Shown here piece after piece: positions 51,077 through 58,365 of a stretch of DNA of 64,000 nucleotides; position 1 is the stretch's first letter, and every line of letters begins with the position of its first letter. Position numbers and translations under genes: made by a program. This stretch comes from Nocardia pseudobrasiliensis NBRC 108224 (GTDB taxonomy: Bacteria; Actinomycetota; Actinomycetes; Mycobacteriales; Mycobacteriaceae), in the NCBI RefSeq assembly GCF_001613105.1, contig NZ_BDBS01000031.1:62001-126000 (forward strand). Reading direction: 5' to 3'. The notes beneath the pieces were generated by a model. The model saw only the letters and a list, made by a program, of their open reading frames with translations. It was not told the origin of the DNA and did not search any database.

Positions 51077-51742
51077 TCAGTTCAGGTAGCTGGTCAGCCC
51101 CTCGACCACACGCTGGGTGACACTGCAGGGTTCGAGGGCGTCGGATTTGAGGTTCCTGGTCACGAACACTGTTTGCCCGCCCGCCACCGCGATGCTCACA
51201 TAGCAGCCGATCTTGTTCGTGTCCTGGGCCGCACGGTATCGGGTGGCGTCGTGCCCGGCCGCGCGCACCGCGGTGAAATCGGCGTAGCGGCCGGACTGCT
51301 TGACCTCCTGCAAACTCTGGTGCGTGGAGGAGATGGTCACTTCGAAGGCGTCGGTGGCCGAGTGCCAGCGGCAGCCCGGCTCGCCGTCGGATCCGTCGAC
51401 GACCTGCTTGCTCTCGGGTCGCAGCCCCTGATGCGCGATGTCGGCGTCGGCGATCCCGCACGGATTCCACATCGCCGGTGTCGAGGTCTGCGGCTGCGCC
51501 GTGGTCGGCGCGGTCCAGGGCGCTTGCGGTGCGGGCGCGGACTTTTCGGCGCTCGGGGTCGATTCTTGCTGTCCGCCAACGGAATTCGGGGCGTCGATAG
51601 TGGCTGCGGCGGAAACCGTCACCGATCCCGTCGTGGTTTTCGCACCCGCATCCTTGTCCTCGGCGGTGGTGCAGCCGGACAAGACGAGCGCCGCCCCGAC
51701 GACACCGACCAGAACAGCCTTCGACTTCACGTTACTCGTCAC
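51077..51742 (-). CDS. DUF3558 family lipoprotein
   Basis: The 221-residue protein has a normal lipoprotein signal ('VKSKAVLVGVVGAALVLSGC'), a Thr/Ser/Ala/Pro-rich linker and a DUF3558 domain: 'WNPCGIADADIAHQGLRPES', 'PGCRWHSATDAFEVTISST', 'AGHDATRYRAAQDTNKIGCY' and 'ALEPCSVTQRVVEGL'. It is a paralogue of the 45215 product, with the same Cys pattern and the shared 'YRAAQDT(A/N)K(L/I)GCY'. DUF3558 proteins are lipid-anchored outside; their role is unknown. Confidence 0.9.
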   Translation of the reverse strand: MTSNVKSKAVLVGVVGAALVLSGCTTAEDKDAGAKTTTGSVTVSAAATIDAPNSVGGQQESTPSAEKSAPAPQAPWTAPTTAQPQTSTPAMWNPCGIADADIAHQGLRPESKQVVDGSDGEPGCRWHSATDAFEVTISSTHQSLQEVKQSGRYADFTAVRAAGHDATRYRAAQDTNKIGCYVSIAVAGGQTVFVTRNLKSDALEPCSVTQRVVEGLTSYLN

Positions 51743-51880
51743 GAGTCAAACCCCTTCTATCACTGCGCGTTTGCGCGCAGCCGACCCGTAGATTTCGCCG
51801 GGTCGTACCTCCCGTATTCGATCAGCGGGGACACGGCCTGCGGCCAGGACCCGAACGGTGTATCGCCACGCCGCCCACCA

Positions 51881-51897
51881 CGTTACGTAAGGTAACG
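51881..51897. promoter_or_regulatory. Inverted repeat upstream of DUF3558 gene
   Basis: CGTTAC (51881-51886) and GTAACG (51892-51897) are perfect 6-bp arms with a 5-nt spacer, 139 bp upstream of the lipoprotein start. It may be an operator, but it is far from the start. The rest of the 455-bp gap 51743-52197 holds repeat R1 copy D and no gene. Confidence 0.4.
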
Positions 51898-52079
51898 AAA
51901 CTCTCCGGCTCGCTGACCTGACAAGTCACAGTCGATTCCTGCCGTATCGCTGCTCTCAGGCACCATCACGCCGACCGGACGACGACCGCACATCACCTCT
52001 GCGTCACCCCCGTCCATGCTGACTTCAGACAGGGCGAGTGAGCGATAATGGCTCCCCCGTGGCGGGCGGTATGCGCGGT

Positions 52080-52128
52080 GAGATCGACTGCCCCGCAGAA
52101 TGTCCGCTTCTGCCGATGAGCGAATATT
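52080..52128. repeat. Dispersed intergenic repeat R1, copy D
   Basis: GAGATCGACTGCCCCGCAGA leads into CTTCTGCCGATGAGCGAATA. The copy aligns with B and C without gaps and reads EIDCPAECPLLPMSEY in the common frame. It lies 3' of the minus-strand hypothetical gene at 52198. Confidence 0.75.
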
Positions 52129-52197
52129 CCATTCACGAGTTCAACGGCAGGTACGGTCCGGCCGCCGCATGGCATGTCCAGCGCGATCGATCACGAT

Positions 52198-52578
52198 CTA
52201 CCAGATGAGAACCCCGCCACCGACTTCCAGCGCCCGTTCGGCGGCGGCCTGGATAGTCGCCAGCCGCCCCGAAATCTCCTCCACATGCCAGCCGTGGGAG
52301 TGCTGTGGGTCGGTGTGCGGCGCGATCTCCGCGAGGTGGGCCTCGACCGTCGCGCACTCGTGCAGGAAGTCGGCGACCTCCTCGGGCAGGACAGTGAGCA
52401 TGTTCTCGCCGTTCAGGACAGGAAAATAGCGGGCGCCCAACGCGCGCATGGCATCCGAGCCCCACACTGTGGTGCGGAAGCTCTCGAACCCCGCAAAATC
52501 CGCACCCGGTGCAAGGTCGTCCAACAACGTCATTTCGCGGTCTTGATCGAAGAGGACCGTATGCACCCTCAGGGTCAT
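52198..52578 (-). CDS. Hypothetical protein
   Basis: The 126-residue protein begins 'VHTVLFDQDREMTLLDDLAP', continues 'FESFRTTVWGSDAMRALGAR' and 'LPEEVADFLHECATVEAHLAEIAPHTDPQHSHGWHVEEISGRLATI', then ends 'EVGGGVLIW'. It is acidic, soluble and mostly helical in its second half, with a His cluster near residue 95. No family known to me. Codon use is normal for the window, so coding is likely. Confidence 0.7.
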   Translation of the reverse strand: MTLRVHTVLFDQDREMTLLDDLAPGADFAGFESFRTTVWGSDAMRALGARYFPVLNGENMLTVLPEEVADFLHECATVEAHLAEIAPHTDPQHSHGWHVEEISGRLATIQAAAERALEVGGGVLIW

Positions 52579-52734
52579 ACGCCCATGTCAACACGCTAAT
52601 GCCACACCAGGCAACCGAATACCGCCGCCGACTCAGCGGCAGATATACGAGCGCACCATATTGCCGCTGGGCGCGCGTTGGTCAATGGGCCAAACTGGTT
52701 GACCGGCAGCGCATCCCAACGCACCGCATGTCGA

Positions 52735-53091
52735 TTACCGGACTGGCGGTGCTTCGGCGAGCGACAGGCTGTTCCCGTCAGGATCGAGCACTTCGACGTG
52801 CCGCACCCCTTTGCTGTAGGTCTCGACCGACCCGTACGCAATGCCGTGTTCAGCGAATCGAGCCAGGAAGGCATCGAGGTCCGTGACGCCCAGTGTGATC
52901 ATCGCCCCGCCCACCCGGGCGGCGCGAACCTCGCGGTCGTCGACAACGAGCCACGCGTTCGCGCCGGTCTGCCACAGGTATTCCTCGCCGATGACCTCAT
53001 CCGCCGGACGTCCGAAGAACACCGCGTACCAGCCTATTGCCCGGGCCCGGTCACTCACGCACATCACGCTGTACAGGTCCATTTCAACCAC
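52735..53091 (-). CDS. VOC family (glyoxalase-like) protein
   Basis: The 118-residue protein is a single glyoxalase/bleomycin-resistance (VOC) unit: 'DLYSVMCVSDRARAIGWYAVFFGRPADEV', 'WLVVDDREVRAARVGGAMITLGVTDLDAFLARFAEHGI' and 'VRHVEVLDPDGNSLSLAE' with the usual metal-site Glu in 'HVEVLDPDGN'. It would act as a dimer. The reaction is unknown; VOC members include isomerases, dioxygenases and antibiotic-binding proteins. Internal ATG 53082 is a possible start. Confidence 0.92.
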   Translation of the reverse strand: MVEMDLYSVMCVSDRARAIGWYAVFFGRPADEVIGEEYLWQTGANAWLVVDDREVRAARVGGAMITLGVTDLDAFLARFAEHGIAYGSVETYSKGVRHVEVLDPDGNSLSLAEAPPVR

Positions 53092-53212
53092 TCCTGTTCG
53101 TTGCTACGCAAGGTTGGACTACGACCGCGGCCGGAAATCATCGGACTGAGCGAGGGCGCCCGATATTGCCGCGACCCGCGCGGTTCGAACGGGTCCGCGT
53201 GGCGTCCAGAAC

Positions 53213-53249
53213 GTCAATGGGCCGAGATCATCTCGGCCCGCCGGACGCC
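53213..53249. repeat. Dispersed repeat R3 with perfect hairpin, copy 2
   Basis: GGGCCGAGA (53219-53227) and TCTCGGCCC (53231-53239) with a TCA loop repeat the hairpin of 49249-49269; the shared block extends from GTCAA to ACGC on either side (~37 bp, few differences). Both copies are preceded by a related GCGCGGTTCGA segment (49208, 53178), so the repeated unit may be ~100 bp. Confidence 0.75.
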
Positions 53250-53283
53250 TGAAGCCGCACCCGCATAACGCGCGTTCTACACG

Positions 53284-53333
53284 GCGAAATCGACTGCGGC
53301 GCTGAACGTCCCGTAAGTATCCGGTTGCCGCAT
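53284..53333. repeat. Dispersed intergenic repeat R1, copy E (partial)
   Basis: AAATCGACTGCGGCGCTGAA is identical to copy B over most of its first 20 positions, then the 3' half diverges with an insertion before GGTTGCCGCATCAGC. Reads EIDCGAERPV in the common frame. It lies 3' of the minus-strand pyridoxamine-oxidase-like gene. Confidence 0.6.
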
Positions 53334-53347
53334 CAGCTTTGGGTGCG

Positions 53348-53956
53348 CTACGACTTAGGTCCTTGTGACCCGGTGGGGGCGCGCCAGGTCGTGTGCTGCG
53401 GGTCGGGATCGCCATGGCCGACAGTCCGGGTAACCAGGACACGGTCCAGGCCGAAACGGAACAGGTGCGCGTCAGCGTCGGGAGCCGCGACATCGAACTT
53501 CGATCTTTCAGCGACGAACAGATCCGAGAGGGCTCGGCGGATGCCAGCATCGGCGACATCCTCGGCTCGTCCGGTGCAGTAGAACGCGTCCTCGTTGTCC
53601 TCGCACGGGAATGAGTGCAGGGAGTACCGGCCGTCACGATGGAGGTCGTCTTGTTTCGGTCCGGGCACGATGAACGCATACAGCTCTGTCCCGACGGGGT
53701 CGTCTGGGAGCAGCAGCGGGCATATCGGATGTACGCGGGGTCCTCCGTCGCGGCGAACGGTGGCCAGGAAGCCCAGTCCGACACCGACCTGGTACAACAA
53801 CGCCCGGCCTGTGTCGGCAAGATCGGGACTACTTCGATGAAACTCACTCCAATTCGCCACGGATGCCAGTGTTTCAGAGACAACCGACACACCGAGATGC
53901 CGCGACCCGCGCGCTCGGGAGAGCGAGATCGGTTGTGCCGTTGTATGTCCGCTCAT
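53348..53956 (-). CDS. Pyridoxamine 5'-phosphate oxidase-like (split beta-barrel flavin) protein
   Basis: This 202-residue protein has the split-barrel fold sequence 'LGFLATVRRDGGPRVHPICPLLL', 'LYAFIVPGPKQDDLHRDGRYSLHSFPCEDNEDAFYCTGRAEDV' and a C-terminal 'FRFGLDRVLVTRTVG'. Such proteins bind FMN, F420 or haem and include redox enzymes and binding proteins; the cofactor cannot be chosen here. ATG 53956 has GGAG 8 nt before it. An alternative GTG at 53890 begins at the fold boundary. Confidence 0.85.
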   Translation of the reverse strand: MSGHTTAQPISLSRARGSRHLGVSVVSETLASVANWSEFHRSSPDLADTGRALLYQVGVGLGFLATVRRDGGPRVHPICPLLLPDDPVGTELYAFIVPGPKQDDLHRDGRYSLHSFPCEDNEDAFYCTGRAEDVADAGIRRALSDLFVAERSKFDVAAPDADAHLFRFGLDRVLVTRTVGHGDPDPQHTTWRAPTGSQGPKS

Positions 53957-54047
53957 GCAGCCGCTCCGCGTGCATCAGATTGGGGCGTGACGACGGTGCG
54001 ATGGAAAACCACTGGATGGTTTGATCTGCTCCATGTGAGCATCGCGT

Positions 54048-54601
54048 ATGGCTGTCTATCTCGAGACCGACCGACTGACTCTGCGTCGCTTCACCGAGAA
54101 CAATGCTCAGCTGCTCATTGAGCTCGACAGCGACCCCGACGTGATGCGCTATCTGTCCGGCGGAGTGCCGATGCCGCCGGAAAAGATTCACAACGGGATC
54201 ATGCCCCGGATCGTGGGCCAATACGAAAAGCGGGATGCCTACGGCACGTTCGCCGCGCACGAGAAGAGTAGCGGCTGGTTCATCCTGCGCCCCAAAGCCG
54301 AAGGCCCGCTCGACGAGGTCGAGCTCGGTTATCGGTTCCGAAAGGCAGCCTGGGCAGAGGGTACGCGACCGAGGGATCGACGGCGTTGCCGCGTAAAGCG
54401 TTCACCGAGCTCGGGGTGCGCATGGTCTGGGCCGAAACGATGTTCGTCAACCGCGGCTCGCGCAACGTCATGGAGAAGCTCGGGATGACCCCTGTGGAGA
54501 CCTATTGCCCGGACGGTCCCCGATCGAGGGCCCCGAACACGGAGAGCACAAGCTCAGCCCTGGTGATTCCCGAAAGGATGCGCTCAACCAGCAAGCCGTG
54601 A
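54048..54601 (+). pseudogene. GNAT acetyltransferase with one-base frameshift
   Basis: From ATG 54048 the frame gives a GNAT N-terminal half ('LETDRLTLRRFTENNAQLL', 'DPDVMRYLSGGVPMP', 'SGWFILRPKAEGPLDEVELG') until 'YRFRKAAW'. The expected acetyl-CoA loop 'GRGYATEGS' and the C-terminal half ('KAFTELGVRMVWAETMFVN', 'NVMEKLGM') lie in another frame, open to 54601. Adding one G in the GGG run near 54350 restores a complete ~184-residue protein. Either recent inactivation or a homopolymer sequencing error. Confidence 0.8.
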
Positions 54602-54746
54602 GTCCAAGCCGAGACCACGCGCTCACATGCCGCATATCGCGCCAACCGAACCGGCCAACGGGTCGCGCCGCCGGAAAGACAGAGCCCGCCCGGACACCGG
54701 ACGGGGGGTGAGCAGAGTCTCCAACAGCAGCGATACCCGCGCTGCC

Positions 54747-55841
54747 TTACTTCTTCCCCGAGGCTAATCCGCTACGGAACTCCACGACATCCCCATCCAC
54801 CATCACGTAATCCTTCCCTTCCATCCGCACCTTCCCCGCTGCCTTCGCCGCGGCCATCGAGCCCGCCTCGACCAGGTCGGTGAAGGCTACGATTTCCGCC
54901 TTGATGAAGCCTCGTTCGAAATCGGTGTGGATTACGCCGGCGGCCTTGGGGGCCGTGTCGCCCTGGTGGATGGTCCAGGCTCGGGATTCCTTCGGGCCCG
55001 CGGTGAGGTAGGTCTGGAGGCCGAGGGTGTGGAAACCGGCTCGGGCGAGGGCGTGCAGGCCGGGTTCGGCCTGGCCGATGGACTCGAGGAGTTCGGCGGC
55101 GGATTCGGCATCCAGTTCAAGGAGTTCGGCTTCCACCTTGGCGTCGAGGAAGACGGCGTCGGCGGGGGCCACGGCGGCCTTCAGTTCGGCGGTCTTGGAC
55201 TCGTCGGTCAGGATCGACTCGTCCGCGTTGAAGACGTAGAGGAACGGCTTGATGGTCAGCAGCGACAGCTCGCGCAGGTTGTCGGTGTCGAGGCGGTCGC
55301 GAACCGAGAACAGGGTCTTGCCCTCGTCGAGGACGTCCTGGGCGGCCTTGGCGGCGTCGAAGACGGGCTTGCGGTCCTTCTTGACCTTGGCTTCCTTCTC
55401 CAGCCGGGGGACGGCCTTCTCCAAAGTCTGCATATCGGCGAGGATCAGCTCGGTCTCGATCACCTCGATATCGGCCAGCGGATCGACGCGGCCGTCGACG
55501 TGGATCACATCGTCGTCGGCGAAGACGCGGACCACCTGGCAGATGGCGTCGGCCTCACGAATATTGGCCAGGAATTTGTTGCCCAGCCCAGCGCCCTCGG
55601 AGGCGCCCTTGACGATGCCGGCGATATCGACGAACGACACCGTCGCGGGCACGATGCGCTCGGAGCCGAACAGCTCGGCCAGCTTGTCCAACCTCGGATC
55701 CGGCAGCGGCACCACGCCGACATTCGGCTCGATGGTGGCGAACGGGTAGTTCGCCGCCAGGACGTCGTTCTTGGTCAGCGCGTTGAACAGCGTCGACTTT
55801 CCGACATTGGGTAGGCCGACGATTCCGAGGGTGAGACTCAC
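54747..55841 (-). CDS. ychF: Redox-regulated ATPase/GTPase YchF
   Basis: The 364-residue protein is a full Obg-family YchF: G1 'GLPNVGKST' (residues 9-17), switch 'NYPFATIEPNVGVVPLPDPR', G3 'DIAGIVKGASEGAGLGNKFL', a coiled-coil insertion (~130-170), a NADE-like G4 in 'VFNADES', and the C-terminal TGS-type domain ('AWTIHQGDTAPKAAGVIHTDFERGFIKAEI'). YchF hydrolyses ATP, binds ribosomes and affects oxidative stress response and translation initiation accuracy. The M. tuberculosis counterpart is Rv1112. Single gene. Confidence 0.98.
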   Translation of the reverse strand: MSLTLGIVGLPNVGKSTLFNALTKNDVLAANYPFATIEPNVGVVPLPDPRLDKLAELFGSERIVPATVSFVDIAGIVKGASEGAGLGNKFLANIREADAICQVVRVFADDDVIHVDGRVDPLADIEVIETELILADMQTLEKAVPRLEKEAKVKKDRKPVFDAAKAAQDVLDEGKTLFSVRDRLDTDNLRELSLLTIKPFLYVFNADESILTDESKTAELKAAVAPADAVFLDAKVEAELLELDAESAAELLESIGQAEPGLHALARAGFHTLGLQTYLTAGPKESRAWTIHQGDTAPKAAGVIHTDFERGFIKAEIVAFTDLVEAGSMAAAKAAGKVRMEGKDYVMVDGDVVEFRSGLASGKK

Positions 55842-55867
55842 GAGAGCAAGAGTCTACGCGGCGGATC

Positions 55868-56491
55868 TCAGCGGCGAGGATTGCGACCCAGGTAGCGCAG
55901 CAGCCGGTCGACCGCGGTGTCCTCGGCCGTGCCGTCCACGACCGCGGCGAACGCACCCCACTGCCGCAGCGGCTCGACCAGACCGGTGGCCGCGGCGAGG
56001 AACGCCTCGGCCAGTTCCTCGGTGAGCGGGGAGCGCTGACCGGTCGCGACGGCGATATCCCAGGCGTGCACGGCCGCGTCGAGCCCGCACATCACGGCCG
56101 CGACGGGCGTGGGGAGTTCACCGTGCGGCAGCGGCGTGGGAACCGTGGCCACATCCTCACCCACGCGGCCCCAGGCGGCGGCCACCTCGTCGACGGCCGT
56201 GGCGACCAGAGTGGCGGCCGTGCCCTCGATGGCGCCGGAGGGGGCGAAGGGGTCGTAATCGGGGCCGGTGCCCACGCCCAGCGCCCGGGCGTAGGCGCGC
56301 TGATCGCCCGCGGCGTGCTGGATCACCTGGGTGACATTCCATTCCGCGCACGGCGTCGGCAGCTGCCACTGATCGCCGCCGATCCCGGAGACCACATCGA
56401 CCAGCGCCCGATGCGAGGCGATCAGCACCTCGCGCCAGACGGGGGCCAGGGCGACGGCCGGGTCGGCGTCGGTCTGCGGGATGGTGCTCAT
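55868..56491 (-). CDS. TIGR03086/mycothiol-dependent maleylpyruvate isomerase-like protein
   Basis: This ~207-residue protein is a DinB-like four-helix protein of the TIGR03086 group: 'LPTPCAEWNVTQVIQHAAGDQRAYARALG' with the metal His, then 'LDAAVHAWDIAVATGQ' with the second His/Asp, and a C-terminal 'WGAFAAVVDGTAEDTAVDRLLRYLGRNP'. The 'CAEW-x-V-x-x-x-I-x-H' pattern is typical. Relatives bind a metal and some use mycothiol. ATG 56491 with GGAAGG before it is chosen over an upstream in-frame codon at 56551. It is 26 bp from the ychF start. Confidence 0.88.
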   Translation of the reverse strand: MSTIPQTDADPAVALAPVWREVLIASHRALVDVVSGIGGDQWQLPTPCAEWNVTQVIQHAAGDQRAYARALGVGTGPDYDPFAPSGAIEGTAATLVATAVDEVAAAWGRVGEDVATVPTPLPHGELPTPVAAVMCGLDAAVHAWDIAVATGQRSPLTEELAEAFLAAATGLVEPLRQWGAFAAVVDGTAEDTAVDRLLRYLGRNPRR

Positions 56492-56562
56492 GGGGTGGTG
56501 CCTTCCATCGTCTTGCGTTGTCCCGCACAGCTTATGCGCGTACACCGACAAAAACGATCATC

Positions 56563-56616
56563 GCCGTATCGCTGAGTGGATCGCTCACCGCCGTATCGCT
56601 GAGTGGATCGCTCACC
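56563..56616. repeat. Two tandem 27-bp units
   Basis: GCCGTATCGCTGAGTGGATC plus CTCACC at its end (27 bp with GCT between) occurs at 56563-56589 and again identically at 56590-56616. It lies directly after the stop of the ABC permease gene (read leftward), in the 3' untranslated region. Unit length equals that of the 871 and 5943 arrays though the sequence is different. Confidence 0.9.
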
Positions 56617-56620
56617 GTAC

Positions 56621-57460
56621 TCACCGCCCGCCCAGCCCCGACTGAGCGATTCCGCGCACGAAGGCCTGCTGCGCGCAGGCGTAGATCAGCAGCAGCGGAG
56701 CCAGCACGATCAGCGCCGCGGCCATCAGCAGCGGCCACTGGGTGTGGTACTGACCTTGCAGTCGAACCAAACCCAAAGTGACGGTGGCGATATCGTTGCG
56801 TTGGATCATCACCAGCGGCCACAGGAAATCGTTCCAGACCGAGATCCAGGTGAGTACTGCCAGCACCATGACGGCCGGACGGGCATGCGGCAGCAGCACC
56901 CGCCAGTACACCTGCCAGGTACCGCAGCCGTCGAGGATGGCCGCCTCCTCCAATTCGGCGGGCAGCGTGCGGAAGAACTGGCGCATGAGATAGGTCCCGA
57001 ACGCCGACCCGAACAGGCCCGGCACGATCATCGCCCACGGGGTGTCCACCCAGCCGAAGGCTCGCATGAGCAGGAACTGCGGCAGCACGGTCACCGTCAG
57101 CGGCACCATCAGCGTCGCCAGATACGCCACGAACAGCAGTTCGCGGCCCGGGAACCGCAAGCGCGCGAAGGCGTATCCGGCCAGCGAGCAGAAGAACACC
57201 TGCCCCGCGGTGACACATGCGGCATACACCGCCGTATTGAGCAGCATCCGCCCCAGCGGCAGCAGTTCGAACACCCGCCCGTAATTGGACCACCGCGGCG
57301 CGGCCGGGACCGGAGCCGAATCGAGTACGTCCCCATCGCCTTTCAGCGAGGCGGACAGCGCCCACAGAATCGGACCGATCGCACACCACGCGATCACCAC
57401 CAGTACGAGATAGATTCCCACCCCGCGCAGCGTCCGCCGCAGCATCGCCCGCTGGATCAC
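56621..57460 (-). CDS. Sugar ABC transporter permease (MalG/UgpE type)
   Basis: The 279-residue protein has six spans and the EAA loop 'LEEAAILDGCGTWQVYWRVLLPHARPAVMV' near residues 183-212, as in CUT1-family inner-membrane permeases. GTG start at 57460 overlaps the stop of the upstream permease (GTGA). It is the third gene of a binding-protein, permease, permease operon. No ATPase is encoded in the operon, so it probably relies on a shared MsiK-type ATPase, as many actinobacterial CUT1 systems do. Confidence 0.94.
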   Translation of the reverse strand: MIQRAMLRRTLRGVGIYLVLVVIAWCAIGPILWALSASLKGDGDVLDSAPVPAAPRWSNYGRVFELLPLGRMLLNTAVYAACVTAGQVFFCSLAGYAFARLRFPGRELLFVAYLATLMVPLTVTVLPQFLLMRAFGWVDTPWAMIVPGLFGSAFGTYLMRQFFRTLPAELEEAAILDGCGTWQVYWRVLLPHARPAVMVLAVLTWISVWNDFLWPLVMIQRNDIATVTLGLVRLQGQYHTQWPLLMAAALIVLAPLLLIYACAQQAFVRGIAQSGLGGR

Positions 57461-58365
57461 CACGCCTCGGTCTCCCGCCGCGACAACCACAGCTGCACCA
57501 GCGTCGCCACCAGCAGCAGCGCGAAGATCACCCATGCCAGCGCGGCCGCGTACCCGACCTCGTAGAAGCGGAAGGCGTTCTGGAACAGCATGATTCCCAG
57601 CACATAGGTGCCGGTCTCGGGCCCGCCGTTGCCGTCGGTGAGCGCATACGCCTGATCGAAGGCCTGCACCGAATTGATGATGGTGATGACGAAGACGAAC
57701 GACAGCGCGCCCCGGACCAGCGGTACGGTGATCGACCGGAAGCGTCGCCACGCGCCCGCCCCGTCGATCCGCGCCGCCTCGTACAGTGTCTGCGGAATAC
57801 CCTGCATGGCGGCGAGCAGTACGACGGTCGCGAACGGCACACTCTTCCACACCGTGACCAGGCTCAGCGACACCAGCGCCCAGCCCGGATCGCTCAGCCA
57901 GGGTACGGGTTTCACCCCGAACCAGCCGAGCGCCAGATTCACCGCCCCGTAGTCGGTGGTGAGCAGGAATCGCCACACCACGGCCATGGCGACGGTCGAG
58001 GCCACCAGCGGCAGGAACGCCAGCGTACGAAACAGCCCGATCCCCCGTACCCTCCGATTCAACGCCGCCGCCACGCCCAGGCTGATCAAGACTGTCGGCG
58101 CCAGTGTCAGGACGGTGAATACCGCCGTATTGCGCAGGGCGATATAGAACAGCGGATCGCCGAGCAACTGCCGATAGTTGCCCAGCCCAGTGAATCGCAT
58201 GGGCCGGAACAGATCCCAGTGCTGAAAGCTGAGATAGAGCGAAAATCCCAGCGGGAACAGCATGAACACCGCGACGGCCGCCAGATTCGGTGCCACGAAA
58301 CCCATTCCGGCCCGAGCCCGACGCCGCGCCAGCGCCGAGGGTCGATGTCGGTGCCGCCCCCTCAT
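57457..58365 (-). CDS. Sugar ABC transporter permease (MalF/UgpA type)
   Basis: This 302-residue permease has a basic N-terminus ('GRHRHRPSALARRRARAG'), six spans, and the EAA loop 'LYEAARIDGAGAWRRFRSITVPLVRGAL' near residues 190-217. 'NTAVFTVLTLAPTVLISLG' and 'LAFLPLVASTVAMAVVWRFLL' are typical of CUT1 permeases. Its start overlaps the binding-protein stop (ATGA) and its stop overlaps the next permease start (GTGA). It forms the channel with the next gene product. Confidence 0.95.
   Translation of the reverse strand: MRGRHRHRPSALARRRARAGMGFVAPNLAAVAVFMLFPLGFSLYLSFQHWDLFRPMRFTGLGNYRQLLGDPLFYIALRNTAVFTVLTLAPTVLISLGVAAALNRRVRGIGLFRTLAFLPLVASTVAMAVVWRFLLTTDYGAVNLALGWFGVKPVPWLSDPGWALVSLSLVTVWKSVPFATVVLLAAMQGIPQTLYEAARIDGAGAWRRFRSITVPLVRGALSFVFVITIINSVQAFDQAYALTDGNGGPETGTYVLGIMLFQNAFRFYEVGYAAALAWVIFALLLVATLVQLWLSRRETEAW

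Noticed and set aside
53923..53960. Sixth copy of dispersed repeat R1
   Set aside because: GAGATCGGTTGTGCC and a GTCCGCTCATG block resemble R1, but similarity is weak and the segment overlaps the likely coding start of the pyridoxamine-oxidase-like gene.
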